Positions 1-8,753 of a stretch of DNA of 64,000 bases are shown here, one piece after another (within the stretch, counting starts at the first letter, position 1; every line of letters starts with the position of its first letter). Made by a program: the position numbers and the translations under genes. The notes beneath the pieces are model-generated. The model worked only from the letters and a program-made list of their open reading frames with translations. It was not told the origin of the DNA and made no database searches. Where the stretch lies: the NCBI RefSeq assembly GCF_004752005.1, contig NZ_CP038493.1, forward strand, positions 2,008,302-2,072,301. The letters run 5' to 3'. Source of the stretch: Thalassotalea sp. HSM 43 (GTDB lineage Bacteria; Pseudomonadota; Gammaproteobacteria; Enterobacterales; Alteromonadaceae).

Positions 1-315
<315 letters not shown>

Positions 316-386
316 TACAACACCCAAACGGTTTTGTATGTGTTTGACATATTCGTCGAAAGACAGCGTTCATCCGTGAACACTTT

Positions 387-416
387 CGACATTAGTGCAT
401 CCGTGCACGTCACGCA
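387..416 (-). repeat. dispersed GGA-hairpin repeat inside the 23S-5S spacer
   Basis: Read on the minus strand, this stretch is GTGACG, a TGCA/TGCA stem around CGGA, then CTAATG. The same order (GTGACG, hairpin, CTAATG) occurs in the repeats at 878-1010 (minus strand) and 60481-60830 (plus strand). A copy sitting in an rRNA spacer shows the element spreads into transcribed non-coding DNA. Confidence 0.6.
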
Positions 417-469
417 TCATAAGAATTGAGTAAGACTTTAATATCACTTTCAAATTGTTTAACGTTTTT

Positions 470-586
470 TGTCTGGCGACAATAGCGCTTTGGAACCACC
501 TGATCCCATGCCGAACTCAGAAGTGAAACGAAGTAGCGCCGATGGTAGTGTGGGAGTTCCCATGTGAGAGTAGGTCATCGCCAGGC
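470..586 (+). rRNA. rrf: 5S ribosomal RNA
   Basis: The sequence matches the gammaproteobacterial 5S along its whole length. The ends pair (TGTCTGGCGA with CGCCAGGC), and the conserved interior CCATGCCGAACTCAGAAGTG and GTAGCGCCGATGGTAGTGTG is intact. The length of about 117 bases is usual. It is followed by a strong terminator, so this is the last gene of the operon and no distal tRNA is present. Confidence 0.97.
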
Positions 587-596
587 TCCTATTTAG

Positions 597-628
597 AAAA
601 AGCCCTTAGCGTAAGCTAAGGGCTTTTT
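597..628 (+). terminator. rRNA operon terminator
   Basis: A 10-bp perfect stem (AGCCCTTAGC / GCTAAGGGCT) with a GTAA loop is flanked by an A run on the left and a T run on the right, a classic intrinsic terminator. It lies about 10 bases after 5S. Confidence 0.93.
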
Positions 629-658
629 CGCTTTCTGTCGTATAACAATTATCAGAAA

Positions 659-1196
659 AAATCACCGTCATCCCGCAGTGTTTTTGTGCGGGACCCCCAT
701 CAGGTTATAACGTGCTTTTAAACAGTAACCCGCGTTCATCCGTTGTCATTATATCTGCGAACCTCTTCGAACCTGAAGGAGGTTCCGGACATCGCCGGTG
801 GCGATTCCGGAATGACGGCGCACATTTTCTAAAACAGATCAACGTCACCGGCATAAAACGTTCATCCTGAATCTGCCGGCATTAGTGCGTCCCTGCACGT
901 CACCGCTCCTGTGCATCCATGCACCCGCGGCATTAGTGCGTCCCTGCACGTCACCGCTCCAGTGCATCCATGCACCCGCGGCATTAGTCCGTCCCTGCAC
1001 GTCACCGGCATAAAACGTTCATCCTGAACCTGCCGGCATTAGTACATCCATGAACGTCATTGCGGCGAAGGCCGCAACCTCCTGTCGGCTCGAAGTGGTT
1101 TTACAAAACGCACCACTATGAATTACAACGAGCTTTGATAATCAAGACACCTCTAACCTGATAAAGATCCCACACAACAGCATTGTGGGATGACGG
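659..1196. repeat. palindromic repeat cluster with inverted ends
   Basis: This gene-free stretch is packed with palindromes. Its outer parts, 664-707 and 1153-1196, are imperfect inverted copies of each other, both built around a CGTCATCCC(G/A)CA hairpin followed by a CATCAGGTTA or TATCAGGTTA tail. Inside are a bulged hairpin at 759-785, a GC-rich hairpin at 785-809, a TGCGGC/GCCGCA hairpin near 1061-1075, and the array at 878-1010. No ORF is supported. It looks like a nested set of non-autonomous repetitive elements (MITE-like or REP-like); no transposase is present in the window. Confidence 0.6.
878..1010 (-). repeat. tandem 51-bp double-hairpin repeat (about 2.5 units)
   Basis: Units start at about 878, 929 and 980, with a period close to 50-51 bases; the third is truncated. 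On the minus strand each full unit has one hairpin GTGCATGGATGCAC and a second with stem GTGC/GCAC around AGGGAC, linked by GGAGCGGTGACG and followed by CTAATGCC. A shared flank (AAAACGTTCATCCTGAA) occurs at both ends, near 855 and 1013, so a larger block was duplicated too. The same architecture with different stem bases is found at 60481-60830. Confidence 0.75.
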
Positions 1197-1549
1197 AGAG
1201 CAAGTTCTTAATGTATTTAAACTTATCCTCACTGATAATATCCCCTAGCCCTTAGTTCTTAGTCCTTATTTGTTCTAATGTACAAAATACCCGACTAAAT
1301 AACTCGAGTTTTAGCGATTAGGAAGATCTCCATATGCTTTGTAAGACATCGTCCATTGTTAAGCGGAGTATTGGCTATTAATGCCCGACTACATTTCAAA
1401 ATAACTAATTAAAACAGTGGTTTATAAAAGGTGTGTGTTGGTTGCTTATTTACTAGCCAATAACTTGCTTGTATCAAATCAATGTTAACGTAAACTTAAA
1501 AACAGTTACAGGATGTAACTAGTCAGAAATCAATCAAAGGAATTTTGGT

Positions 1550-1790
1550 AGGGATGCTATAGGGATAGCTTAAAGGAACATTAATCGACTCAGGAAGAGT
1601 TGTTATCAAGGATGTGTGCTGTTACGGAAAGCCTATAAGGTGTCAGGAAGACCGAAAAGAAAAAACAATGTATGGAAACGTAACTCGACATGGATGACGT
1701 TGCAAGGATAGGTCAGGGCTGGAGACTAATGCACCAGACATAGACAAAAGTAGTTGTCGAAAGCGAAGGTTAATAACCTTCGCTTTTTTT
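1550..1790 (+). ncRNA. csrB: CsrB/RsmZ-type CsrA-sequestering sRNA
   Basis: This non-coding stretch holds 11 GGA motifs between 1552 and 1723, several in the CsrA-type contexts CAGGAAG, AAGGATG and TGGATG. It also has two strings found near the 3' end of E. coli CsrB: TATCAAGGATG (1604-1614) and GACAAAAGTAG (1743-1753). It ends in an intrinsic terminator (1761-1790). Known role of the family: it titrates the translational regulator CsrA/RsmA. The length of about 230-240 nt is shorter than E. coli CsrB. The 5' end is not fixed by the sequence; an extended -10-like TGCTATAGG lies at 1555-1563. A 6-bp inverted repeat (AGTTAC/GTAACT) at 1504-1520 might be an activator site, but it does not match the usual GacA box. 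Confidence 0.78.
1761..1790 (+). terminator. terminator of the CsrB-type sRNA
   Basis: AAGCGAAGGT and ACCTTCGCTT form the stem, with a short AT loop, followed by a run of T. It faces the end of the convergent alginate lyase gene, 31 bases away. Confidence 0.9.
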
Positions 1791-1820
1791 CTGTCTAAAT
1801 TTTAATAATATTATTTAAAC

Positions 1821-2882
1821 TTACTTTTTCTTGATATTTTTCACGGTCAGTTGAGCAAAGCTAACTTGGGTGTAATCACCGTTTGCTTTATCTTCTTGCC
1901 AGTTACCTGTGCCTGGACAAGCGGTATACCAATATAAAGTATCATTTTTGGTACTACATTGGTTATAAGCGCCCGCTTTGAAGTAAAACCAATCCTGACT
2001 ATAGCCTTTAGGATTATCAAGTTTATCTTCTTTACCATTAGGGTCTATGTTATTAGACAAATCGACCTGATACACCACTTCAGGATGATCTTGGGCAATA
2101 AACTTCACATACATGGTATTTTCGTGAACAAGAATGGCATAGCTAAAGTATTCACCTAATGCGATACCTTCTTTACCTGGATCGTCTAGGTTTTCCCAAG
2201 TATTACCCCATACAGGGAAGGCAATATCTGTTCTGTTTGGATCATCCTTCGCAAGGTTGCGCTCATAGGTCCAAAATACTGAGCCTTTCTCATGACCTGG
2301 AAGCTTTTTATAATAGATCTTAATTGGCTCATTACCCCAGCCAAAACCATCGCCTTTATCAATTAGGTCTTGGTCTTTACCGGCGTGAATTTGGCCAACA
2401 ACAACAGAATAGGCGGGTTTTTTATCCGGGTGCCCTGCATTTAGGGCAACATGGTCTACTTTCAATACCGCTTGTAATTGGCCACCGACAGAGCCAAATT
2501 TCTTCGCTCGTCTATGCGCCTTCAACGCAAAGTTATTGCCACGATCCTTAGTGCCTATTTTGGTATTGTAGCCACGTATCATTTGTCTTAATTCACTACG
2601 TGTATTTGATGACGCTTGCGTTGTTAGGCCTTTATTAGGTGCGACAAACACCATATGCTGTTGCTCGTCTAGGTAGAAAAAGTCTTCATGCTGATAGTTT
2701 TTCAAATAGCTGGTATCAACCTCATCTACTTTACCGTTACCGTCTTGGTCTATCGGCAGGGTGATTTTCCATTGTTGTAAGGCAAACTTTTCGCCTGGAA
2801 CCATGTCGCTTGCTGCATATGCTGGCATCATCGTCATTGCCAATGCAGCTAAACCGCTAAATGGCTTTGTGAAACGCTTCAT
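1821..2882 (-). CDS. secreted alginate lyase, PL7 family
   Basis: This enzyme cleaves alginate by beta-elimination outside the cytoplasm. The protein has 353 residues. A Sec signal peptide ends near AYA (residue 23), and a single PL7 catalytic domain carries the three family motifs: RSELRQ (95-100), QIH (164-166) and YFKAGAYNQ (300-308), which supply the Arg, Gln, His and Tyr of the active site. I chose the ATG at 2882 because AAGAGGA lies just upstream and a signal peptide follows; the longer reading frame to 3071 would overlap the upstream gene. It lies 46 bases downstream of a second PL7 gene on the same strand, so the two probably form one transcript. No lipobox is seen, so it is likely released. 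Confidence 0.93.
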   Translation of the reverse strand: MKRFTKPFSGLAALAMTMMPAYAASDMVPGEKFALQQWKITLPIDQDGNGKVDEVDTSYLKNYQHEDFFYLDEQQHMVFVAPNKGLTTQASSNTRSELRQMIRGYNTKIGTKDRGNNFALKAHRRAKKFGSVGGQLQAVLKVDHVALNAGHPDKKPAYSVVVGQIHAGKDQDLIDKGDGFGWGNEPIKIYYKKLPGHEKGSVFWTYERNLAKDDPNRTDIAFPVWGNTWENLDDPGKEGIALGEYFSYAILVHENTMYVKFIAQDHPEVVYQVDLSNNIDPNGKEDKLDNPKGYSQDWFYFKAGAYNQCSTKNDTLYWYTACPGTGNWQEDKANGDYTQVSFAQLTVKNIKKK

Positions 2883-2928
2883 ATCTATCCTCTTATATTT
2901 ATAATTTTTAGTATCTACTGGCTGAGTA

Positions 2929-4503
2929 TCATTCACTATAGGCATAGCCTGTATGGCTATTGCGTAGTTCATAAAAAGTCGCTTGGGTGTATTCACTGCT
3001 ATCAGCGGAGTTATTGCCATTGTATACACCGGCTTTAAAATACATGTATTGACCACCTTGATCATAACCACTGCCGCTCATATCAATACTGGTGCTAACA
3101 TCCGGCTTGTTATCACGTTTAATTGTCGCGGTTAATTGGTTGCCTTCTGTTTTAATCACGTAAGTGAACTTTTCATCAAGTGCTATGCCATCGACAGGAT
3201 CGGCGGCATCATTATCACGGCTACCGATAAGTTCATAATAATCGTCGTCTTCACCAATTGGCTCATGAGCAAAATAAACCGACCCTTTACTGTTATTAGG
3301 TAGTTTTCGATAATACAACCGAATCGGTTCATCATCATTGGCGTGGATTTGACCTATGACGGCACGGCCAATTTGGTAGCTTTCACCAGTAGTGGTAACA
3401 CTATTGACCGCCAGGGTCGCAGTAAGTTCGCCATCGACACCGCCTGCGGCATTGATATCTTCGTCTGGAGCAGAGCCAAACACCCAGTTATTTAGATTAA
3501 CGCCTTGAGTTTTAATGCCGGAGTTACCGCGACGTAGCATTTCTCGTAACTCAACTCGCACATATTTAGTATTGGTCGAGGTTTTAAAGCCATCGACTGG
3601 GCAGCGAAATACCAAGCCATTGTCTTCAGATACATAAAAGAATTCGTCACTATAGCCATTGGCTAACTGGTTTTCACTGATTGAGTCAGAGCGGCCATTA
3701 TTGTCTGTATCGGTTGGTACACTTAAATACCAATCGTTAAGCTCGATACCAAGCTCATGGGTACCTAGGTCAGTTCGAGTAACACTATTGAATATATTGA
3801 TGCTTATTTGATGTTCGCTATTGTCTACTGACTGTATGGTAAATGCTTCATCAATAGCTTGCGGATGGCTCAAGGTTTTAATCGTCGCGTTGTTTTCATC
3901 GAGTTGGTATTGCCAATCACCGTTACTGCTTATACTAAACCAGCCATAGTTACCCGCTATTTGCTGTTGCGCGATAAACTGGCTTTCGTTGGTGTCTATG
4001 TCGGTGACTATGATTTGACCGCTAGCTTGGTTTGCCTCATTGACATCAATCGCTGCAAAATCGACATTGTCGCCGCTGCTGAATGTCGGGCTGTCGTTTT
4101 GACCTAAAATGGTAATGCTGATTGTCGCAGCTGTTTGATCCGCTGATTCTATGCTGATGTCGTCGGTTAGCTGCTGATCTTGTTGTAATGATTGCACCTG
4201 AGCATCATCGCTGTGCAATTGATATGTCCAGGTGCCATCGCTATCTAAACTAAAAATACCATATTGGCTATTTAAGTCGGTAATCTCTCGAAAGCTACTC
4301 TCATTACTGTTTGGGTCTGTAATGGTAAGTTTGCCATTGATAGCGGCTGAGTCATCTTCACTTATCGTCGCAGATAACACACCACCAATATCGGCAGCAT
4401 AGTTGATATTTTTGTTTTGTTTGTCGCTAGAACTACTAGAAGAACCTGAACCGCAACCAGTTAAACTGATTATTGCGATAGCGAGGTAACCTGCCCGAAT
4501 CAT
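2929..4503 (-). CDS. lipoprotein alginate lyase, PL7, with VCBS-type repeats
   Basis: The 524-residue protein starts with a lipoprotein signal (SLTGC, lipid Cys17) and a Ser-rich linker. Two VCBS-like repeats follow (about 35-136 and 140-240), each with a DGTWTYQL or NGDWQYQL core. A C-terminal PL7 domain has RVELRE (316-321), QIH (385-387) and YFKAGVYNG (488-496). The lipid anchor and adhesion-type repeats suggest a cell-bound lyase held away from the outer membrane, complementing the secreted paralog downstream. A free enzyme and a surface enzyme encoded together is a common arrangement for marine alginate degraders. No alginate transporter, oligoalginate lyase or dedicated regulator lies nearby. 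Confidence 0.92.
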   Translation of the reverse strand: MIRAGYLAIAIISLTGCGSGSSSSSSDKQNKNINYAADIGGVLSATISEDDSAAINGKLTITDPNSNESSFREITDLNSQYGIFSLDSDGTWTYQLHSDDAQVQSLQQDQQLTDDISIESADQTAATISITILGQNDSPTFSSGDNVDFAAIDVNEANQASGQIIVTDIDTNESQFIAQQQIAGNYGWFSISSNGDWQYQLDENNATIKTLSHPQAIDEAFTIQSVDNSEHQISINIFNSVTRTDLGTHELGIELNDWYLSVPTDTDNNGRSDSISENQLANGYSDEFFYVSEDNGLVFRCPVDGFKTSTNTKYVRVELREMLRRGNSGIKTQGVNLNNWVFGSAPDEDINAAGGVDGELTATLAVNSVTTTGESYQIGRAVIGQIHANDDEPIRLYYRKLPNNSKGSVYFAHEPIGEDDDYYELIGSRDNDAADPVDGIALDEKFTYVIKTEGNQLTATIKRDNKPDVSTSIDMSGSGYDQGGQYMYFKAGVYNGNNSADSSEYTQATFYELRNSHTGYAYSE

Positions 4504-4851
4504 GTTGGTTATGTCCTTAATGTATTGCTACTTTTGTTTTTGTAATGATTTACTTAGCAATGCATTCCCCAACCCATGTTGATCATAACGCTATAAAAAC
4601 AAACGATTTATGCTTTATTAACTGCTGACCAATAATATCGCCTAAACAGACAGGATCTGAATCTTAGCAATACTCTGTGAATCGATGATTTTTATCTTTT
4701 GATTCATTAGGTTACGACATTTCATTATGTGGGGATAGCTTGTTGCAAATCTATTATTGTTTTTATTAACACGTAATGTCTTACATCAATATAGGTTTTT
4801 TCAACACAAAATGTCAAGCCAAACACTAGCTTTTGGTTGTGTTGAGCTCTT

Positions 4852-5039
4852 ATTGGTTATTACCAATTGTTACTTGTTGGTAAGTTTGGTTTCGTGCTGC
4901 CCAATAAACTCGCTGATATCAGTTAGTTAACGACAATGCAGGGCTCGAGCTATTGGCGCGAGTTATTATTTGCGTTGCGTTTACTTAAGTCATCGGCGCT
5001 AAGTTTGTGACCAGGGGGGATAATATTGGTTTTACCAAT
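4852..5039. promoter_or_regulatory. two ATTGGT/ACCAAT inverted repeats between lyase and yihI
   Basis: The 691-base gap between the divergent lyase and yihI genes (4504-5194) has no ORF I can support. It holds two copies of the same inverted repeat: ATTGGT-TATT-ACCAAT at 4852-4867 and ATTGGT-TTT-ACCAAT at 5025-5039. The half-sites resemble the TTGGT/ACCAA operators of GntR-type hexuronate regulators (UxuR/ExuR), whose usual central spacing is 2 rather than 3-4. A link to control of the alginate lyases is plausible but unproven; the second site could instead belong to the yihI promoter. Confidence 0.35.
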
Positions 5040-5194
5040 ACGTTGTTATACCACTTTATAGATCAGCGAAGGCAAGCCGTCGTTTTATTTACTCAGAAAG
5101 CCAACAAAATCGCATTAAAATGCGACGCACTATTATCCTTATTGGCTAGTTTCGCGTAAAATAGAGCTATTCTTGTTAATTTAAATGACTCGTT

Positions 5195-5788
5195 ATGGCC
5201 AGATCGAAAAAATCGCGCAAAGAAGGCGCGTTAATGAAGAAGCTCAATCTCAAACGCCCTGAAAAGGCAGAGAAAGAGCAAAGAAAACGCAAAATGACCG
5301 GAAATAAAGCCGGTACACGTCAGAATGTTGCTAAAAACAATACCGAAGCGACAGTGGATAGCAGTAATAAAGATCCGCGCTTGGGCAGTAAAAAAGCGAT
5401 TGATTTAGGCATTAAGGTTAAATCAGAGAAGCCGCAAGCGAAAAAAGCTGCGGTGGCACCGATAGCCCCAGTTCGTGTTGTTGACGATGCGCCGCAAAGT
5501 AACGATGTAGCCACCAGTGAAGCGGTGATGCAAGCCTACGAACAGGAATTGCATAACCTGGAAAACAATGAACAGTTAATGCTTATTTCTGCGCTTGTTG
5601 AATCTGGTGAGGACATTAGCCCTGAACAAATGGATATGCTTGATAAAGCGCAAAGCCGTTATCAAGAGCTTATGGATTTACTTGGCTACGAGCAACCTGA
5701 GCAAGACGATGAACTTGCCGATGATGACGACGACGAGGCGTTATGGGATCGCCTTGATGACAGTGATTTCTCTGATTATAAAGAGTAG
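5195..5788 (+). CDS. yihI: Der GTPase-activating protein YihI
   Basis: The 197-residue protein begins with the very basic YihI head (ARSKKSRKEGALMKKLNLKR) and the conserved block DPRLGSKKAIDLG, and ends in an acidic tail rich in Asp. In E. coli YihI stimulates GTP hydrolysis by the ribosome-assembly GTPase Der (EngA). The middle is low in complexity, and the conserved C-terminal helical segment (about 100-160) is present. The next gene starts 5 bases after the stop, so they are co-transcribed. In E. coli the order is polA-spf-engB-yihI-hemN; here yihI and hemN have stayed together, but engB and polA are 16-20 kb away. Confidence 0.9.
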   Translation: MARSKKSRKEGALMKKLNLKRPEKAEKEQRKRKMTGNKAGTRQNVAKNNTEATVDSSNKDPRLGSKKAIDLGIKVKSEKPQAKKAAVAPIAPVRVVDDAPQSNDVATSEAVMQAYEQELHNLENNEQLMLISALVESGEDISPEQMDMLDKAQSRYQELMDLLGYEQPEQDDELADDDDDEALWDRLDDSDFSDYKE

Positions 5789-5793
5789 TCGTC

Positions 5794-6288
5794 ATGCAAA
5801 CATCTAACATTATCTTGTTGGTAGTCGCGGCCATAATCATATTTGCCTTAGCAGCGTATGCGAGCTATTTGCTTTTTCAGCTTAAACATCAACGCCAACA
5901 ACAGGCTTTAGCGTTAGAGCAACAAAAGCAAAAACACATAAAGCGCGATTTAAAAGCATTAGAGTCTATTAGTCATATCTGTCGGGCGATGGCCGAGAGA
6001 CAATGCGAGGTGTCGGAAGGCAGTTGGCGTTTATCGGTGTTGATGGAATCGTTGCCAAATTACGTGTCTCAGATGAAAGCCAATTTTCCTGCTATATTTA
6101 CTTTATATAGCAAGATCAATCATATGCCAATTCTGGAAGAACGAAAGAAGTTATCTAAAAAAGAACGCTTTAAACTTGATATAGAGCGTGCAGGCCATGA
6201 AGAAGAGCATGAAAATGCGATATACGATGAGGTAGAAAAGTTGCTGCCTTATACGTTAACGTTGATTGAATCGTTGCAAAAAAGCTAA
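5794..6288 (+). CDS. DUF2489 membrane-anchored protein
   Basis: The 164-residue protein has one N-terminal transmembrane segment (about 5-28) followed by a Gln/Lys-rich coiled stretch and a helical domain. The conserved part includes LKALESISHICRAMAERQCEVSEGSWRL, typical of DUF2489. Its function is unknown. It sits between yihI and a DksA-like gene, an order I recall in other Alteromonadales, and is likely in one operon with yihI (5-base gap). Confidence 0.82.
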   Translation: MQTSNIILLVVAAIIIFALAAYASYLLFQLKHQRQQQALALEQQKQKHIKRDLKALESISHICRAMAERQCEVSEGSWRLSVLMESLPNYVSQMKANFPAIFTLYSKINHMPILEERKKLSKKERFKLDIERAGHEEEHENAIYDEVEKLLPYTLTLIESLQKS

Positions 6289-6318
6289 CCGACAATAACA
6301 ACGTAATGGGTGGTCGTG

Positions 6319-6630
6319 ATGAGAGAGCAATTAAAAGCAGAATTTACCAAGCGTATCGTTGCCTTGCAGGCAAGGGTCGATTCAATTCATGATGATTTTG
6401 CTGAAGGTCGCGCCGCCGATTGGTCTGAACAAGCCGGTGAAAGAGAGAACGACGAAGTACTAAATGCTTTAGAAGTTGAAGCTAAAATCGAAATTCAACA
6501 ACTATCCAATGCAATAACTCGTATCGAAGCCGGTACCTATGGCATATGCAGTAGCTGTGGCGATGATATCGCGGTCGCCAGACTGGAAGTACAACCTTCT
6601 GCAACAAAGTGCATTAATTGCGCTGATTAG
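6319..6630 (+). CDS. TraR/DksA-family C4 zinc-finger protein
   Basis: This short DksA-like protein has about 103 residues: an N-terminal coiled-coil region and a C-terminal four-cysteine zinc finger (CSSCGDD...KCINC, Cys77, 80, 98 and 101 from this start). Canonical DksA is longer, near 150 residues. Small relatives of this type (YbiI/TraR-like) are thought to act at the RNA polymerase secondary channel, but this one is untested. GTG codons at 6310 and 6316 are possible earlier starts; I prefer the ATG at 6319. It follows the DUF2489 gene by about 30 bases. Confidence 0.85.
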   Translation: MREQLKAEFTKRIVALQARVDSIHDDFAEGRAADWSEQAGERENDEVLNALEVEAKIEIQQLSNAITRIEAGTYGICSSCGDDIAVARLEVQPSATKCINCAD

Positions 6631-6672
6631 TGCCGGCTAGCCCTTATCAATTGTTAATCATTTGCAAAAACA

Positions 6673-6714
6673 TTGCGCTCGATCAATAAAATCGGGCGCT
6701 TAGTTTTTTATACT
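6673..6714 (+). promoter_or_regulatory. FNR-type site and -10 box for hemN
   Basis: TTGCG-CTCG-ATCAA (6673-6686) matches the FNR/Anr box TTGAT-N4-ATCAA with one perfect half-site. A TATACT -10 hexamer lies at 6709-6714. If transcription starts near 6721, the box is centred at about -41.5, the canonical class II activator position. This fits anaerobic induction of the oxygen-independent haem enzyme downstream. Confidence 0.6.
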
Positions 6715-6745
6715 TGCCGGTAATTCTACTAATGGGTTTTATTCT

Positions 6746-8140
6746 GTGTCGGCAACTCAATTTTCACATAACATTTTTAATGAAATGTTCTCTCCGCAAC
6801 TGTTAAATAAGTATGATGTTAGTGGTCCTCGATATACCTCATACCCAACCGCGGTTGAGTTTAGTGACGATTTTAAAAACAGCGATTTAGTCAATGCTAT
6901 TGCGGCGTCTGACACCGATGACTTGTCTCTTTATCTTCATATCCCATTTTGCCACAGCCTATGTTACTACTGTGGTTGCAATAAAATAGTCACTCGCCAC
7001 AAAGAAAAAGCCGATGAATACATCGATTATTTGTGTCGAGAAATAGATGCTCGCGCACCTTTAGTAAGCAACAAAACCGTAAAGCAAATGCACTGGGGAG
7101 GCGGGACACCAACGTTTCTTAGTAAACAGCAAATCTCTCGTTTAGTGGACAAGCTTAAATCGGCGTTTCAATTTGACCCAAACATCGAGATGGGGATTGA
7201 AGTTGACCCTCGTGAAATAGAGCTGGACTTGGTCGATCACTTATACCAAGTCGGTTTTAATCGTTTAAGCATTGGCGTACAAGATGTCGATAGCAAAGTA
7301 CAAAAGGCGATAAACCGTCTACAAAGTACCGAGTTTATAATTGACTTGGTACAACGTGCGAAAAAGGTTGGTTTTGACTCTGTTAACATCGATTTAATTT
7401 ATGGCTTACCGCATCAAACCATCACAAGCTTTGCTAATACTATTGCTGCAGTAAAGGACATCGATCCGGATCGGATTTCTTTGTTTAGTTATGCACACCT
7501 GCCGTCACGCTTCGCTGCGCAACGCAAAATTCGTGATCAATGGTTGCCTAGCTCGGCACAAAAATTAGAGTTAATGCAATTTGCAATCGAGTCTCTGGTG
7601 GATATGGGTTATGAGTTTATTGGTATGGACCATTTTGCCAAACCAGATGATGAACTGGCCAAGGCTCAACGCCAAGGTTCGTTACATCGTAACTTTCAAG
7701 GATATACCACATTAGGTGACTGCGATTTATTGGCGCTTGGTGTCTCTGCAATTAGTGCAATGGGGCAAAGCTTCAGCCAAAACGTGAAAACGTTAAAAGA
7801 ATACTATCAGGCAATTGATAGTCATGGTCAGCCATTGGAAAAAGGTATTGTCACTAATACCGATGACGTTATTCGTGCCTTTGTTATTCGTCAATTAATG
7901 TGCAACTTTCGGGTGGGTAAACACGATGTTGAGCAACGTTTTAATATCGTATTTGATGACTACTTTGCTGATGACTTACAAACGCTTTTGGTATTTATAA
8001 ATGACGGATTATTGGTTAATGATAATAATGCCATTGTCGTGAACGCAAAAGCGAGGCTGCTAATTCGTAATATTTGTATGTCGTTTGATGCCTATTTAAA
8101 AACCAAATTACATCAGCAGCGCTTTTCTAAAGTGATTTAA
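6746..8140 (+). CDS. hemN: oxygen-independent coproporphyrinogen III oxidase HemN
   Basis: This radical-SAM enzyme decarboxylates coproporphyrinogen III to protoporphyrinogen IX without oxygen. The 464-residue protein has the HemN N-terminal signature SGPRYTSYPTA and the iron-sulfur motif CHSLCYYCGC (Cys69, 73 and 76, with the extra Cys78 typical of HemN). It also has the radical-SAM GGGTP motif and the family C-terminal domain. The start is GTG 6746 or possibly ATG 6785, which would give an N-terminus closer to E. coli HemN. An FNR-like box upstream suggests induction at low oxygen. Its end overlaps the convergent DUF1285 gene by 4 bases. Confidence 0.95.
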   Translation: MSATQFSHNIFNEMFSPQLLNKYDVSGPRYTSYPTAVEFSDDFKNSDLVNAIAASDTDDLSLYLHIPFCHSLCYYCGCNKIVTRHKEKADEYIDYLCREIDARAPLVSNKTVKQMHWGGGTPTFLSKQQISRLVDKLKSAFQFDPNIEMGIEVDPREIELDLVDHLYQVGFNRLSIGVQDVDSKVQKAINRLQSTEFIIDLVQRAKKVGFDSVNIDLIYGLPHQTITSFANTIAAVKDIDPDRISLFSYAHLPSRFAAQRKIRDQWLPSSAQKLELMQFAIESLVDMGYEFIGMDHFAKPDDELAKAQRQGSLHRNFQGYTTLGDCDLLALGVSAISAMGQSFSQNVKTLKEYYQAIDSHGQPLEKGIVTNTDDVIRAFVIRQLMCNFRVGKHDVEQRFNIVFDDYFADDLQTLLVFINDGLLVNDNNAIVVNAKARLLIRNICMSFDAYLKTKLHQQRFSKVI

Positions 8141-8679
8141 TCGTTTTCGAGCACGCCGATGGTGTGCTCAACACCACCGCTATTAATCACCAATTGTTGC
8201 TGCTGGCCAGTTTGTTTTTCTTCTGCCAGTTCGGCCCACTGATAAAATACATTACGATGGATGCTGGCATCCAAATTACGGCGCACATTGACTTGCAACG
8301 TACCATCAGTATTAAGCTGTATTCTTGTCGCACTATCGAGTATCACTTGATCGCCCAGGTTGGTGGTGAGCAGCATGGTTTTATCAATCGCGTCATCAAG
8401 CCAGTGCCATTGGGTAATAACAAAAGGCAAATGCTCTACCTGAATCTTAATCTTCTCTACCGGGGTGACTAAAAAGTACTCGTCATCTTGTTTCTTTAAT
8501 ACCGTTGAAAATAACTTTACCAAGCGTTGTCTGGTTATTTCACTGCCCATATAAAACCAACGACCATCGGCCTTTATTTGCATGTCCATTTCGCCGCAAT
8601 AGGGTGGATCCCACAACTCGACGGGAGGCAGCTCTTGTTGTTGCTGGGAAAGTTGTTTAGATAGGCGTTCTAAAGACAT
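8137..8679 (-). CDS. DUF1285 domain protein
   Basis: This is a soluble protein of 180 residues matching DUF1285 along its length; the conserved core includes WDPPYCGEMDMQIKADGRWFY and GSEITRQRLVKLFS. Its function is unknown. I took the ATG at 8679; a TTG one codon earlier is also open. It is convergent with hemN and overlaps its stop codon, and it lies 72 bases downstream of the diguanylate cyclase gene, separated from it by a terminator hairpin. Confidence 0.8.
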   Translation of the reverse strand: MSLERLSKQLSQQQQELPPVELWDPPYCGEMDMQIKADGRWFYMGSEITRQRLVKLFSTVLKKQDDEYFLVTPVEKIKIQVEHLPFVITQWHWLDDAIDKTMLLTTNLGDQVILDSATRIQLNTDGTLQVNVRRNLDASIHRNVFYQWAELAEEKQTGQQQQLVINSGGVEHTIGVLEND

Positions 8680-8696
8680 CAATAACGGCTCTTAAA

Positions 8697-8726
8697 TGAA
8701 AAAGGCTATAACCTAATTATAGCCTT
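8697..8726 (-). terminator. terminator of the diguanylate cyclase gene
   Basis: AAGGCTATAA and TTATAGCCTT form a perfect 10-bp stem with a 5-base loop. On the minus strand it is followed by a short T run. It lies just downstream of the cyclase stop codon at 8754. Confidence 0.75.
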
Positions 8727-8753
8727 ATCGAATCATAGTTTGCTGTCTTGTTG

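Noticed and set aside
1504-1520. GacA/UvrY box upstream of the CsrB-type RNA
   Set aside because: The inverted repeat AGTTAC/GTAACT has the wrong half-site orientation for TGTAAG-N6-CTTACA; kept only as an unassigned palindrome.
2883-3071. N-terminal extension of the first alginate lyase
   Set aside because: It overlaps the upstream lyase, lacks a ribosome binding site and would bury the signal peptide; ATG 2882 is better.
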